DNA from: an uncultured Flavobacteriales bacterium
Lineage (GTDB): Bacteria; Bacteroidota; Bacteroidia; Flavobacteriales; Crocinitomicaceae
Length of the DNA stretch: 25,955 nucleotides
Reading direction: 5' to 3'
Assembly (NCBI GenBank): GCA_946480815.1
Contig: CAMLLB010000061.1
Span: forward strand, 1 to 25,955
This document shows positions 1-7,604 of this stretch, in pieces (position 1 is the first letter of the stretch; each line of letters opens with the position of its first letter). Made by a program: the position numbers and the translations under genes. A model generated the notes under the pieces. That model was not told the origin of the DNA. It saw only the letters and a list, made by a program, of their open reading frames with translations, and did no database searches.

Positions 1-1455
1 GAGTAAGCGGATTTACACAAGGTTCAGGATTGACCGGAACAGCATCCGGAACACCTGCATTCAGTGCAAGCTCATTGACACCAAATACATCTTATGATTT
101 TTATGTACAAGCAGATTGTGGCGGAGGAGATGAAAGCTCCTGGACCGGCCCGATAACGATTTATACCGGTTATTGTGAATTTGAAGGATTAGATCCGGAT
201 TTTTTCATCAATAATTTCTCCACAACAGGTGGAATTTCCAACATTTCCAATTTAACGTCAGGATATTCAACAAATGGTTATGAGGATGCAACAGCAATGG
301 TTGTTTCCCATTTTGCAGGAGGCCCGGCTATTAACTTCCAGGTAAATTTTGGTATTCAATCATGGTATACTTATGGTTTTGGTATTTGGGTCGATTGGAA
401 TAACAACATGGTTTTTGAATCAAGCGAGCAAATGTTCCAGTCTTCCAGCTATGAAGATAACTTCTCAGGATCCTTCGCTGTTCCTCCGGGAACACCTGTC
501 GGAAACTACAGAATGCGTGTTGTGGCAGACTATAACAACTCTGCACCGACAGATGCATGCGTGTTATCGTATGACCAGGGAGAAGCAGAAGATTATACAT
601 TTGAAGTTACTCCGTCCCCATCTTGTTTGCCAATCCTGGATTTAACTTTGGATGGAACAACTTCCAATTCAGCAGATATTTCCTGGACGATCGGCGGAAC
701 AGAGACTGATTGGAATATTGAATACGGAGTAAGCGGATTTACACAAGGTTCAGGATTGACCGGAACAGCATCCGGAACACCAGCATTTACAGCCGGATCA
801 TTAACTCCGGATACGTATTACGATTTCTACGTCCAGGCAGATTGCGGAGGTGGTGATGAAAGTATGTGGATCGGACCAATTACGGCATACACCGGATACT
901 GTGAATTTGTTGGAACAGACCCTGATTACTACATTAATAATTTCTCTACAACCGGAGGTGCAACATCCAATATTTCTAATTTGAACTCCGGAATCTCCGC
1001 GGGTGGGTATCAGGATGCTACTGCAATGACCGTTTCTCAATTCGAAGGCGGACCGGACGTGAACTTTACCGTGAATTTCGGACTGGAGAGCTGGTATACC
1101 TTTGGTTTTGGTATCTGGGTGGATTGGAATGACAACATGATCTTTGAATCAAGTGAGCAAATGTTCCAGTCTTTCGGATATCAGGATAATTTTACAGGAT
1201 CATTCGGAGTTCCCGTGGGAGTTGCCGTAGGTAACTACAGAATGCGTATCATGGCAGATTATTACAACAATTCACCGACTGATGCATGTACGTTGAATTC
1301 CGGAGAAGGAGAGGCGGAAGACTATACGTTTGTCGTAGTTCCGATTCCGACCTGTTTGCCTGTGTCAGACTTAACAGTTGACTCAGAAACAACCAATACA
1401 TTGGATATTTCCTGGACTCCAGGAGACAGTGAAACAAACTGGAATATCGAATGGG
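1..1455 (+). repeat. 726-base tandem duplication (FN3+GEVED unit)
   Basis: Bases 1-55 are identical to 727-781, and the similarity continues at lower identity through the GEVED domain, giving a 726-base (242-residue) unit. The first visible copy runs 1-726 and the second 727 to about 1455, where a diverged third FN3 begins. More copies may lie upstream of the window. The unit is in frame and is a domain duplication, not a mobile element. Confidence 0.88.
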
Positions 1456-2879
1456 GTGTTCCTGGATTTGTGCCGGGAACAGGAACAGGTATTGATTCAG
1501 CACAACAAGCTTCCTCCGCATCATTTACAGTAACGGGATTGGATCCGGCAACTGATTACGATGTGTATGTTCAGGCAAGCTGCAGCGCAACTGATTCATC
1601 ATACTGGACATTGGTAAGCGGGACAACACTTTGTGCACCGCTTACTGCACCATGGGCAGAGAATTTTGATGCAATGACTCAAGTTGGAGGTGGAGTTATC
1701 CCTTATTGCTGGTTAAACGAAAATGGTCAATGGATGTCTGATGATGGTAATAATACCGGAGCCCTTGCTAATTCAGGTTCGAATTTTGTTGGGATTTATA
1801 GTGGTTCAAATGACCATTTATGGACTCCCGAATTCCAATTGATTGCCGGGAAAAATTACGAATTCAGCTTCATGTGGGCTGGAGATGGTGATAGTGGCTG
1901 GGCTGGTTCTGTTGTTGTGAATGATTCGCAATCTTCAACAGGAGAAACCATACTTGGAACTCCATTTGTTGCTCCGGTTGATACACCTGATGACACTTAT
2001 AAAAGAGCATTTTATTGTTTCACTCCAGCAACATCCGGAATTTATTCCTTTGCAGTGAAAGTAAGTGCTTCATTCAATCCGTATGTATTGACATTTGATG
2101 ATTTCAGGCTGGTTGAGCGTGAAGCTTCTGCCGGAACGGACGGAGCAGTGGATGCATGTCAAATTAACGGATTGGTTGACTTGAATGATGTCATTACAAT
2201 GAATGATCCGTACGGTGCATGGACTTTTTCTCCAAACCCGACAACAATTGTAAATGATACAATGTTTAACCCTCAGTTTGTACCTGCAGGAACAGTAAAT
2301 GTAGATTACATTACCAGTGGTTGTTTGGTAGATACTGCTTCGGCAATGGTGACGATTTTCCCTCCTTCAAGTGCAGGTGATGATGGTTCCATTACAGCAT
2401 GTATGCATGAACCGATTGACTTGTACTCAGGTTTGAACGGTACGGTTGATATGGGTGGTGATTGGTATAATCCGACAAACGGTTTGATGCCAAACTCACA
2501 GGTAATTACAGGAACATTCCCGGGAAGCTTCAATTACAAGTATATTGCAGGAAACGGAGTTTGTCCGGATGATACATCCAGCGTCGTGGTTACGGTGGTT
2601 GGAACATGCGACTGGTTATCGGTTGATGAAAATGCATTGGAGTCGGTGAATTTGTACCCGAACCCTTCCACAGGATTGGTTTACATTGAATCAACGATGA
2701 GTACAGGTTCATTTAACCTGGTCATTACAGATGTTAACGGACGTATCGTTGAAACAGGAAGCAATTCCATTTCAAACGGATTGAATACCGTTAATTTGAG
2801 CACAGTGCAAAGAGGAACGTACTTCTTCAAACTTTCAAATGAAAATGCTGAAAAAGTATATCGCGTAGTGATTCAGTAA
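1..2879 (+). CDS. T9SS-exported modular surface protein (5' end outside window)
   Basis: The reading frame is open from base 3, so the gene starts before the window; 958 codons are visible. Domain order by nucleotide: end of a fibronectin-III-like domain (3-170), GEVED domain (about 171-615, ending GEAEDYTF), second FN3 (about 619-895), second GEVED (about 897-1342, again GEAEDYTF), third FN3 (about 1345-1630), a jelly-roll/MAM-like domain (about 1631-2122), two Ig-like modules beginning AGTDGAVDAC and AGDDGSITAC, and a type IX sorting domain with the hallmark VNLYPNPSTG and a final YRVVIQ. Such proteins are exported by the T9SS and attached to the surface or released; the modules suggest adhesion or carbohydrate binding, but no catalytic site is visible. 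A strong terminator follows. The export class is secure; the ligand is unknown. Confidence 0.9.
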   Translation, partial: VSGFTQGSGLTGTASGTPAFSASSLTPNTSYDFYVQADCGGGDESSWTGPITIYTGYCEFEGLDPDFFINNFSTTGGISNISNLTSGYSTNGYEDATAMVVSHFAGGPAINFQVNFGIQSWYTYGFGIWVDWNNNMVFESSEQMFQSSSYEDNFSGSFAVPPGTPVGNYRMRVVADYNNSAPTDACVLSYDQGEAEDYTFEVTPSPSCLPILDLTLDGTTSNSADISWTIGGTETDWNIEYGVSGFTQGSGLTGTASGTPAFTAGSLTPDTYYDFYVQADCGGGDESMWIGPITAYTGYCEFVGTDPDYYINNFSTTGGATSNISNLNSGISAGGYQDATAMTVSQFEGGPDVNFTVNFGLESWYTFGFGIWVDWNDNMIFESSEQMFQSFGYQDNFTGSFGVPVGVAVGNYRMRIMADYYNNSPTDACTLNSGEGEAEDYTFVVVPIPTCLPVSDLTVDSETTNTLDISWTPGDSETNWNIEWGVPGFVPGTGTGIDSAQQASSASFTVTGLDPATDYDVYVQASCSATDSSYWTLVSGTTLCAPLTAPWAENFDAMTQVGGGVIPYCWLNENGQWMSDDGNNTGALANSGSNFVGIYSGSNDHLWTPEFQLIAGKNYEFSFMWAGDGDSGWAGSVVVNDSQSSTGETILGTPFVAPVDTPDDTYKRAFYCFTPATSGIYSFAVKVSASFNPYVLTFDDFRLVEREASAGTDGAVDACQINGLVDLNDVITMNDPYGAWTFSPNPTTIVNDTMFNPQFVPAGTVNVDYITSGCLVDTASAMVTIFPPSSAGDDGSITACMHEPIDLYSGLNGTVDMGGDWYNPTNGLMPNSQVITGTFPGSFNYKYIAGNGVCPDDTSSVVVTVVGTCDWLSVDENALESVNLYPNPSTGLVYIESTMSTGSFNLVITDVNGRIVETGSNSISNGLNTVNLSTVQRGTYFFKLSNENAEKVYRVVIQ

Positions 2880-2896
2880 GAATAAAACTAAGTTGA

Positions 2897-2939
2897 AATC
2901 CCTGGTTCAGTTACTATTGGACCGGGGATTTTTGTTTTT
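2897..2939 (+). terminator. Rho-independent terminator
   Basis: Arms 2897-2908 and 2919-2930 form a 12-base stem (two G-T pairs) with a 10-base loop, followed by a T-rich tract to 2939. It lies 17 bases after the stop of the T9SS protein. Confidence 0.88.
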
Positions 2940-2990
2940 CCCTGTTAGTAATTTTACTAAATTGCTAAAGCCAGATCCGGATAGTTCTAT

Positions 2991-2998
2991 TACCTTTG
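2991..2998 (+). promoter_or_regulatory. Bacteroidetes -7 box, predicted leaderless start
   Basis: TACCTTTG matches the Bacteroidetes -7 consensus TAnnTTTG and ends exactly four bases before the ATG at 3003. In this phylum transcription starts a few bases after the box, so the mRNA should begin at or next to the ATG. No good -33 TTTG at the usual spacing is seen. Confidence 0.6.
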
Positions 2999-3002
2999 CA
3001 AC

Positions 3003-3569
3003 ATGAATTTCGAAAAACAATTGAACGTCAGAAGCGGTGAAGTTTGCGAACTGAGTGGAACCGCTGATAATCTCCAGGTATACCAGGTACAACCGTCAGA
3101 AGGAAATTCTGCAGATGATTTTATCCTGATCAATCAGAATCTGAAAGATCAATTGGAAGGCAAAACAGCTTTTGTACCGAATGATTGGAGATGTTTGAAT
3201 GATTCCATGTGGAGTGAGGTATCTGCTGTAAAAGTCGTTTCCTATCGCGTATTGAATCAATTGAAAGGAGAGGGCTGGCCAAATGATTTGCTTGAAATGA
3301 TCTATTTGGATGATTCCGAACTTTCCTGGGCCAAATCAGGAATGGAAGACGAGGATGCCGTTAAACATATTGATTCCAACGGAGCGATCCTGAAAGCAGG
3401 TGATACGGTTGTTTTGATCAAAGAATTGGATGTGAAAGGTTCTACCATTACAGCAAAACGTGGTACTGCCGTTCGAAATATTCGCCTGGTTCACGATGAT
3501 CCGACTTTAATCGAAGGAAAGATTGATGGGCAATCCATTTACATCTTGACACAATATGTGAAAAAGTAA
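3003..3569 (+). CDS. phnA: PhnA/YjdM family protein, zinc ribbon degenerated
   Basis: The 188-residue product has the C-terminal PhnA (YjdM) domain at about residues 120-188 (KHIDSNGAILKAGDTVVLIK, AKRGTAV, ending LTQYVKK). The middle WRCLNDSMWSEV stretch is also typical of the family. Despite the name, no enzymatic role in phosphonate use is established for PhnA. Family members normally carry an N-terminal zinc ribbon with two CxxC pairs. Here the first pair reads CELS (only C15) and the second is replaced by ILINQNLKDQL, so the only cysteines are C15 and C64 and zinc binding is unlikely. The gene is a single cistron with its own leaderless-type promoter and an overlapping terminator. Family assignment is firm; function is unknown. 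Confidence 0.88.
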   Translation: MNFEKQLNVRSGEVCELSGTADNLQVYQVQPSEGNSADDFILINQNLKDQLEGKTAFVPNDWRCLNDSMWSEVSAVKVVSYRVLNQLKGEGWPNDLLEMIYLDDSELSWAKSGMEDEDAVKHIDSNGAILKAGDTVVLIKELDVKGSTITAKRGTAVRNIRLVHDDPTLIEGKIDGQSIYILTQYVKK

Positions 3570-3595
3570 ACTTCGACTCCGCTCAGTCTACTTTT
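3562..3595. terminator. Bidirectional terminator containing a CTTCG-CTCAG core
   Basis: AAAAGTA (3562-3568) pairs with TACTTTT (3589-3595), with further ACT/AGT pairing inside; the loop holds the core at 3571-3586. It overlaps the stop codon of the PhnA-like gene and lies between convergent genes, so it can serve both. A near-copy occurs at 10492-10525. Confidence 0.75.
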
Positions 3596-3610
3596 ATTTC
3601 TTCCCTTAAG

Positions 3611-3633
3611 GATACTTAGTGAGTTGAAGTATC
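3611..3633 (-). terminator. Hairpin just after the GNAT stop codon
   Basis: GATACTT (3611-3617) and AAGTATC (3627-3633) form a perfect 7-base stem two bases beyond the stop of the minus-strand acetyltransferase. There is no strong T-tract on the minus strand, so it may only assist the neighbouring bidirectional terminator. Confidence 0.4.
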
Positions 3634-3635
3634 AA

Positions 3636-3917
3636 TTATAGTACATCGTGGTACTCCGGTGTTTTGTCAAATACGCTTTTTGCAAACGGGCATAAAGGAA
3701 CGATCTTAATTCCGGCTTTTCGGGCAAATTCAACAGCTGCCTGTACCATTAAGTTTCCGACACTTCTACCTCTAAATTCAGGATTTACTTCTGTATGGTC
3801 AATAATGATCCGGTCATCGTTTACCCATGCATAAGTCATTCTTCCGGCTTCTTTTCCTTCTTCCGTTGCTTTGAAAAACCCTTTGGTTTCTCTGTCAAAT
3901 TGGTTTACTTCTATCAT
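3636..3917 (-). CDS. Small GNAT-fold N-acetyltransferase (Acetyltransf_CG type)
   Basis: The 93-residue product fits the short GCN5-related family exemplified by YjdJ-like proteins. It has the central strand DHTEVNPEFRG followed by the acetyl-CoA loop RGRSVG (consensus Q/RxxGxG/A), the helix NLMVQAAVEFARKAG, and the C-terminal motif PLCPFAKSVFDKTPEY, whose Cys-Pro-Phe/Tyr-Ala is characteristic of this subfamily. Full-length GNATs are about 150 residues; members of this group are naturally about 90, so it is not truncated. The substrate is unknown. It lies 93 bases downstream of pirin on the same strand and may be co-transcribed, although the spacer holds two hairpins. Confidence 0.85.
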   Translation of the reverse strand: MIEVNQFDRETKGFFKATEEGKEAGRMTYAWVNDDRIIIDHTEVNPEFRGRSVGNLMVQAAVEFARKAGIKIVPLCPFAKSVFDKTPEYHDVL

Positions 3918-3925
3918 TTCTTATT

Positions 3926-3986
3926 AATTACGAATTCCTAATTCCGGGTTCCGAATTGTAATTATCAGGATGGGCTCCTTGATAAT
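3926..3986. repeat. Two successive inverted repeats in the pirin-GNAT spacer
   Basis: Hairpin 1: AATTACGAATTC (3926-3937) against GAATTGTAATT (3953-3963), with one bulge. Hairpin 2: ATTATCAGGA (3961-3970) against TCCTTGATAAT (3976-3986), with one bulge. They overlap by three bases, so they compete. No T-tract follows on the minus strand, so they look more like folding or processing elements than a terminator. Confidence 0.5.
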
Positions 3987-4010
3987 TCATAATTACTTCT
4001 CACTTTTACC

Positions 4011-4889
4011 TTAAAATTTGGGTTCCGGCAAAGGAACAAAACCTGTTTCTCCTTCAATTTTAGGAAAAGTTTGCTCAACCCATGCTTTCTTAGCTTCTTC
4101 AATACGTTCTTTACGGGATGAAACAAAGTTCCAAAAAATAAAACGTTCTTCCGGGAATGCTTCTCCTCCAAAAATGTAAACAGTGGTGTTTTCTTCCATT
4201 TCAAAAGTACAGAGTTCGGCATTCTTTGCGATAAGAATCTGTTTTGGCCCGAATGTTTCTTCACCGTCTTTGACAGCGCCCTCCAAAATATACAAGGCAC
4301 TTTCTCCGAATAATTGTTCACCGATCGTGATAGTAGCCGCTTCCTGGTTTTTGATCTCCAGGAAATAGAGCGGACTGTAAACCGGGACCGGTGATTTCCT
4401 GCCGAAAGCTTCTCCGGCGATTAGTTTGAAATGAACAGTTCCCGCCGTCCATTCGGGAATTTCATGTGCTTCAATATGTGTAAAAGAAGGATCGATTTCC
4501 TCCAGTTCTTTCGGAAGAGCAACCCAGATTTGCAATCCATGCAGGCTTTTTTCCGAATGTCGCAAGTATTCCGGAGTTCTTTCAGAATGTACGACTCCTT
4601 TTCCGGAAGTCATCCAATTGACTGCTCCCGGCTGAATTTCAACCGCTGATCCAATGCTGTCACGGTGCATAACGGCACCCTCAAACAGGTAAGTGAGTGT
4701 CGATAATCCAATATGTGGATGAGGTCCGATATCCAGGTTTTGATGATCACTCAGTTTTGCAGGTCCCATGTGATCAATAAATACAAATGGTCCAACAGCC
4801 CGCTTCTGACGAAAAGGAAGTAAACGTCCGACCAGGAAATTGCCGATATCTGCAGCACGTTCTTCTATAATCAATTGAATATTTGACAT
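4011..4889 (-). CDS. Pirin family protein
   Basis: The 292-residue bicupin protein shows the full pirin metal site: the HPHIGL segment (H57 and H59) and HSER (H101, E103), nearly the same numbering as human pirin (H56, H58, H101, E103). Other hallmarks are GPFVFIDHMGP near the N-terminus and PGAVNWMTSGKGVVHSER. Pirins bind Fe(II); bacterial members have been reported as quercetinase-like dioxygenases or regulators of metabolic enzymes, so the substrate cannot be named. I chose the ATG at 4889; an in-frame TTG at 4907 falls inside the likely promoter box and adds six atypical residues. A small minus-strand ORF lies just upstream and a GNAT gene downstream. Confidence 0.92.
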   Translation of the reverse strand: MSNIQLIIEERAADIGNFLVGRLLPFRQKRAVGPFVFIDHMGPAKLSDHQNLDIGPHPHIGLSTLTYLFEGAVMHRDSIGSAVEIQPGAVNWMTSGKGVVHSERTPEYLRHSEKSLHGLQIWVALPKELEEIDPSFTHIEAHEIPEWTAGTVHFKLIAGEAFGRKSPVPVYSPLYFLEIKNQEAATITIGEQLFGESALYILEGAVKDGEETFGPKQILIAKNAELCTFEMEENTTVYIFGGEAFPEERFIFWNFVSSRKERIEEAKKAWVEQTFPKIEGETGFVPLPEPKF

Positions 4890-4904
4890 GAAATTTAGCT
4901 TTAC

Positions 4905-4912
4905 CAAAGGAA
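4905..4912 (-). promoter_or_regulatory. Probable -7 box for pirin
   Basis: On the minus strand TTCCTTTG differs from TAnnTTTG at one base and ends 15 bases before the pirin ATG. The folD promoter has the same 15-base distance. No clear -33 box. Confidence 0.4.
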
Positions 4913-4914
4913 TT

Positions 4915-5055
4915 TTAAATGTAAGAACTTATCCATTCATTTCCATCAAAAGAAGCGACTTTTCCTCCGATGGCTAACTGTAAGTACGAAATGAATTCAG
5001 GAGAATTTGGGATTAATTGGGAATTAAATTTCCAATTCTTAAAATCTAAATCCAC
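4915..5055 (-). CDS. Possible small protein or gene remnant upstream of pirin
   Basis: The minus strand carries a 46-codon open frame from a GTG at 5055 to a TAA at 4915-4917. The predicted peptide looks protein-like: it begins MDLDFKNWKFNSQ, contains PEFISYLQLAIGGKVASFDG and ends EWISSYI. The frame is closed by a stop a few codons before the GTG and no ATG is available. It ends directly before the pirin promoter box. I do not recognise the sequence. It could be a small gene co-oriented with pirin or the 3' remnant of a decayed gene. No promoter or ribosome binding site is evident. Confidence 0.3.
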   Translation of the reverse strand: MDLDFKNWKFNSQLIPNSPEFISYLQLAIGGKVASFDGNEWISSYI

Positions 5056-5128
5056 TTTCTTTTCGTACCTTGATTAGCATGAGTTTCTGATTTATAACCG
5101 GAACACCCAGAAGATTACTAAATACTGA

Positions 5129-5419
5129 ATGATGAAAAGAGCAATTTGGAACAATACAATTATTGCGGAAAGTGAAAAAACCGTAGTTATAGAAGGAAAC
5201 CACTACTTCCCGGTCGAAACAATCAAAAAAGAATATTTCAAGGATTCAAATACCCACACAACCTGTCCCTGGAAAGGAATTGCATCGTATTATTCCCTGG
5301 AAGTGAATGGCCAGACGAACAAAGATGCGGCCTGGTATTATCCGAAAGCTTCTGAATTGGCTAAAAGTATTGAGGGGAAAGTGGCTTTTTGGAAAGGTGT
5401 TCGAGTTATTGAAGATTAA
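5129..5419 (+). CDS. DUF427 family protein, first gene of the egt-like operon
   Basis: The 96-residue product matches the DUF427 family (small beta-rich domain): AIWNNTIIAESEKTVVIEGN, then YFPVETIKKEYF, then THTTCPWKGIASYYSLEVNG and WYYPKASELAKSIEGKVAFW. The TCPWKG-x-ASYY segment and the Y-P-x-A...I-x-x-x-V-A-F-W-x-G ending are family hallmarks. Its biochemical role is not established. Either of two adjacent ATG codons (5129, 5132) could start it. It is nine bases upstream of the egtB start, so co-transcription is likely and suggests a link to ergothioneine or thiol metabolism, which is inference. A TACCTTGA sequence at 5066-5073 resembles a -7 box only loosely. Confidence 0.85.
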   Translation: MMKRAIWNNTIIAESEKTVVIEGNHYFPVETIKKEYFKDSNTHTTCPWKGIASYYSLEVNGQTNKDAAWYYPKASELAKSIEGKVAFWKGVRVIED

Positions 5420-5428
5420 TTGGATTCT

Positions 5429-6577
5429 ATGTTTTTAAAAGAAAAATACCTGGAAATACGAAGCAGAACAGAAGAACTATGCAAACCGTTGCACGTGGAA
5501 GACTATGTTCCGCAACCGGTTCCTTTTGCTAGTCCTCCGAAATGGCATTTAGCGCACACCACCTGGTTTTTTGAGGAAATGATCCTGAAAAAAAATCTCC
5601 CTTCCTACAAAGAATTCCATCCCAATTTTGGTTTCTTGTTCAATTCCTATTACAATACAATCGGAGAAAGGACCTTTCGTGCAGATCGTGGAAATATAAC
5701 AAGACCTGGAGTTTCTGAGGTGTATGCTTACCGGGCATATGTTGATCAGGGAATGATAGAATTATTTACCAGAGAACTTTCGTCCGAATTAAGGGAACTA
5801 ATCGAATTGGGTTTAAACCACGAGCAGCAGCATCAGGAATTATTGATCACGGATTTGAAGTATACGCTTGGACACAATCCGATCTTTCCGGTATATCATG
5901 AAGATTTCAATTTGCTGGGAGATACCAACTCTTCTTATGGGTGGCTTTCAATGGAAGAAGGCGTATACGAAATCGGGCACGATGGCGGAGCTTTTTGTTT
6001 CGACAACGAGCTGAATAAACATCGGGTCTATTTACACGCATTTGAACTATCACATGCACTCGTTACAAATAGAGAATACATGGAGTTTATGGAAGCCGGT
6101 GGCTATTCCCGGTTTGACTGCTGGTTGGATGAAGGTTGGTCCTGGTTGAACGAAAACAAGATCACTAGTCCGCTTTACTGGCACAAGATCAATGGAAAAT
6201 GGCATTATTTTACACTTGCCGGGTTAAAAGAAGTGGATCCCGATGCGATTTTGGGCCATGTATCCTATTACGAAGCACAGGCATATGCAAGTTGGAAAGG
6301 ACTTCGTCTACCTACCGAATTTGAATGGGAAGCAGCCTCCGAACACCTGGATTGGGGAAAACGATGGGAATGGACAAACAGTGCATATTTGCCTTATCCC
6401 GGATTTAAAACAGCAGTAGGAGCCGTTGGCGAATACAACGGAAAATTCATGATCAACCAAATGGTATTGCGTGGAGCTTCAGTTGCAACTTCACCGAATC
6501 ACAGCAGACATACCTACCGAAACTTTTTCCACCCACATTTTCAATGGCAATATTCAGGAATCAGATTAGCAAAGTAA
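5429..6577 (+). CDS. egtB: EgtB-like hercynine sulfoxide synthase
   Basis: The 382-residue product has the two-part EgtB architecture. An N-terminal DinB-like helical domain supplies the iron ligands: the His of KWHLAHTTWFFE (H43) and the HxxxHxE motif in NHEQQHQELL (H131, H135). A C-terminal formylglycine-generating-enzyme-like domain follows (VSYYEAQAYASWKGLRLPTE, ending YRNFFHPHFQWQYSGIRLA). EgtB uses Fe(II) and O2 to join a cysteine-type thiol to hercynine as the sulfoxide. I use the ATG at 5429; a TTG at 5420 touches the previous stop. At about 380 residues it is shorter than mycobacterial EgtB (about 430). No egtA or egtC is nearby, so cysteine rather than gamma-glutamylcysteine may be the donor (inference). 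egtD starts one base after its stop. Confidence 0.9.
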   Translation: MFLKEKYLEIRSRTEELCKPLHVEDYVPQPVPFASPPKWHLAHTTWFFEEMILKKNLPSYKEFHPNFGFLFNSYYNTIGERTFRADRGNITRPGVSEVYAYRAYVDQGMIELFTRELSSELRELIELGLNHEQQHQELLITDLKYTLGHNPIFPVYHEDFNLLGDTNSSYGWLSMEEGVYEIGHDGGAFCFDNELNKHRVYLHAFELSHALVTNREYMEFMEAGGYSRFDCWLDEGWSWLNENKITSPLYWHKINGKWHYFTLAGLKEVDPDAILGHVSYYEAQAYASWKGLRLPTEFEWEAASEHLDWGKRWEWTNSAYLPYPGFKTAVGAVGEYNGKFMINQMVLRGASVATSPNHSRHTYRNFFHPHFQWQYSGIRLAK

Positions 6578-6578
6578 G

Positions 6579-7529
6579 ATGATATTAGAACAATTTAAAC
6601 AAGACGTAAGGTTTGGACTTTCTCAGACTCCCAAACAAATTCCTTCCAAGTATTTTTATGACAAAAAAGGCGATGAATTATTCGTGAAAATTATGAATAT
6701 GCCGGAATATTACCTGACCCGTTCGGAAATGGAAATTTTTCAGCAACAATCAAGGGATATTATTTCAAGTTTCGATATCCAAAAAGGAGAAGAAATAGAA
6801 GTTGTGGAGCTGGGTGCCGGCGACGGAACAAAAACCATTCACCTTCTTTTCGAATTGATCCGTGCGCGGGTTACTTTTAAATATATCCCGATCGATATTT
6901 CTTCCAACGCGTTAATTGGCCTGGAACACCGCATGAAGGAAGAAATCCCGGGATTGTCCATTAACAGTTTGCATGGAGATTATTTTCAAATGCTGAATAA
7001 TTTGAAGAAATCGCCAAACAGAAAGATCATTTTATTTCTTGGTTCCAATATCGGGAATATGTCGGATGAACAGGCGAAATCGTTTATTGCTTCCTTAAGC
7101 AGCAACCTGAATAAAGGGGACAAGATCGTTTTGGGAGTTGACCTGATCAAAGAAAAAGAAGTGGTTCTTCCTGCATACAATGATGCAGCGGGAATTACGC
7201 GTGATTTCAATTTGAACTTGTTGGAACGAATGAACCGGGAATTGGAAGCTAATTTTGATCTGAATACGTTTGTACATGATCCGGAATACCATGAATCCGA
7301 AGGAATTGCCAAGAGCTTTTTGAAGAGTACGAAAAAACAGGTTGTGGAAGTGAAGGCAATCAATCAATCCTTTTCGTTTGAAGAGAACGAGCGTATTCAC
7401 ACCGAGATCTCCAGGAAATACAACGATACAATCCTGAAAGAGATCATTGATCAATCTCCGCTATTGGTACAGCACCGCTTCACGGACCATAAATCCTGGT
7501 TTGGGGATTATATTATTAATAGAGTATAA
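6579..7529 (+). CDS. egtD: EgtD-like L-histidine N-alpha-methyltransferase
   Basis: The 316-residue protein belongs to the Methyltransf_33 (EgtD) family, which trimethylates histidine to hercynine using S-adenosylmethionine. Visible motifs: MPEYYLTRSE (residues 41-50, substrate-site tyrosines), the SAM-binding ELGAGDGTKT (77-86), YIPIDISSNAL (102-112), ILFLGSNIGNM (151-161), PAYNDAAGITRDFN (198-211) and HTEISRKY (274-281), which contains the Glu and Ser known to hold the histidine amino group in mycobacterial EgtD. Length is normal. It follows egtB with a one-base gap and ends the operon at a perfect palindromic terminator. Pairing with EgtB makes a role in ergothioneine synthesis more likely than another methylation. 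Confidence 0.92.
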   Translation: MILEQFKQDVRFGLSQTPKQIPSKYFYDKKGDELFVKIMNMPEYYLTRSEMEIFQQQSRDIISSFDIQKGEEIEVVELGAGDGTKTIHLLFELIRARVTFKYIPIDISSNALIGLEHRMKEEIPGLSINSLHGDYFQMLNNLKKSPNRKIILFLGSNIGNMSDEQAKSFIASLSSNLNKGDKIVLGVDLIKEKEVVLPAYNDAAGITRDFNLNLLERMNRELEANFDLNTFVHDPEYHESEGIAKSFLKSTKKQVVEVKAINQSFSFEENERIHTEISRKYNDTILKEIIDQSPLLVQHRFTDHKSWFGDYIINRV

Positions 7530-7580
7530 ACACCTTAATCATATAGCCTCAAAAGGTGAATATGTGATTTATAATTTCGT

Positions 7581-7604
7581 TGCCTGCTAGCAGGCACTTT
7601 TTTC
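7581..7604 (+). terminator. Terminator of the egt-like operon
   Basis: TGCCTGCTAGCAGGCA (7581-7596) is a perfect 16-base palindrome, followed by a T-rich run from 7598. It lies about 50 bases after the egtD stop. Confidence 0.8.

Noticed and set aside
1780..1795. tRNA-like GGTTCGAAT segment
   Set aside because: It lies inside a coding region and no acceptor stem or anticodon arm can be drawn around it.
5079..5090. Four-codon upstream ORF (ATG-AGT-TTC-TGA) before the DUF427 gene as an attenuator
   Set aside because: It is too short to distinguish from chance, with no regulatory-codon run and no alternative hairpins nearby.
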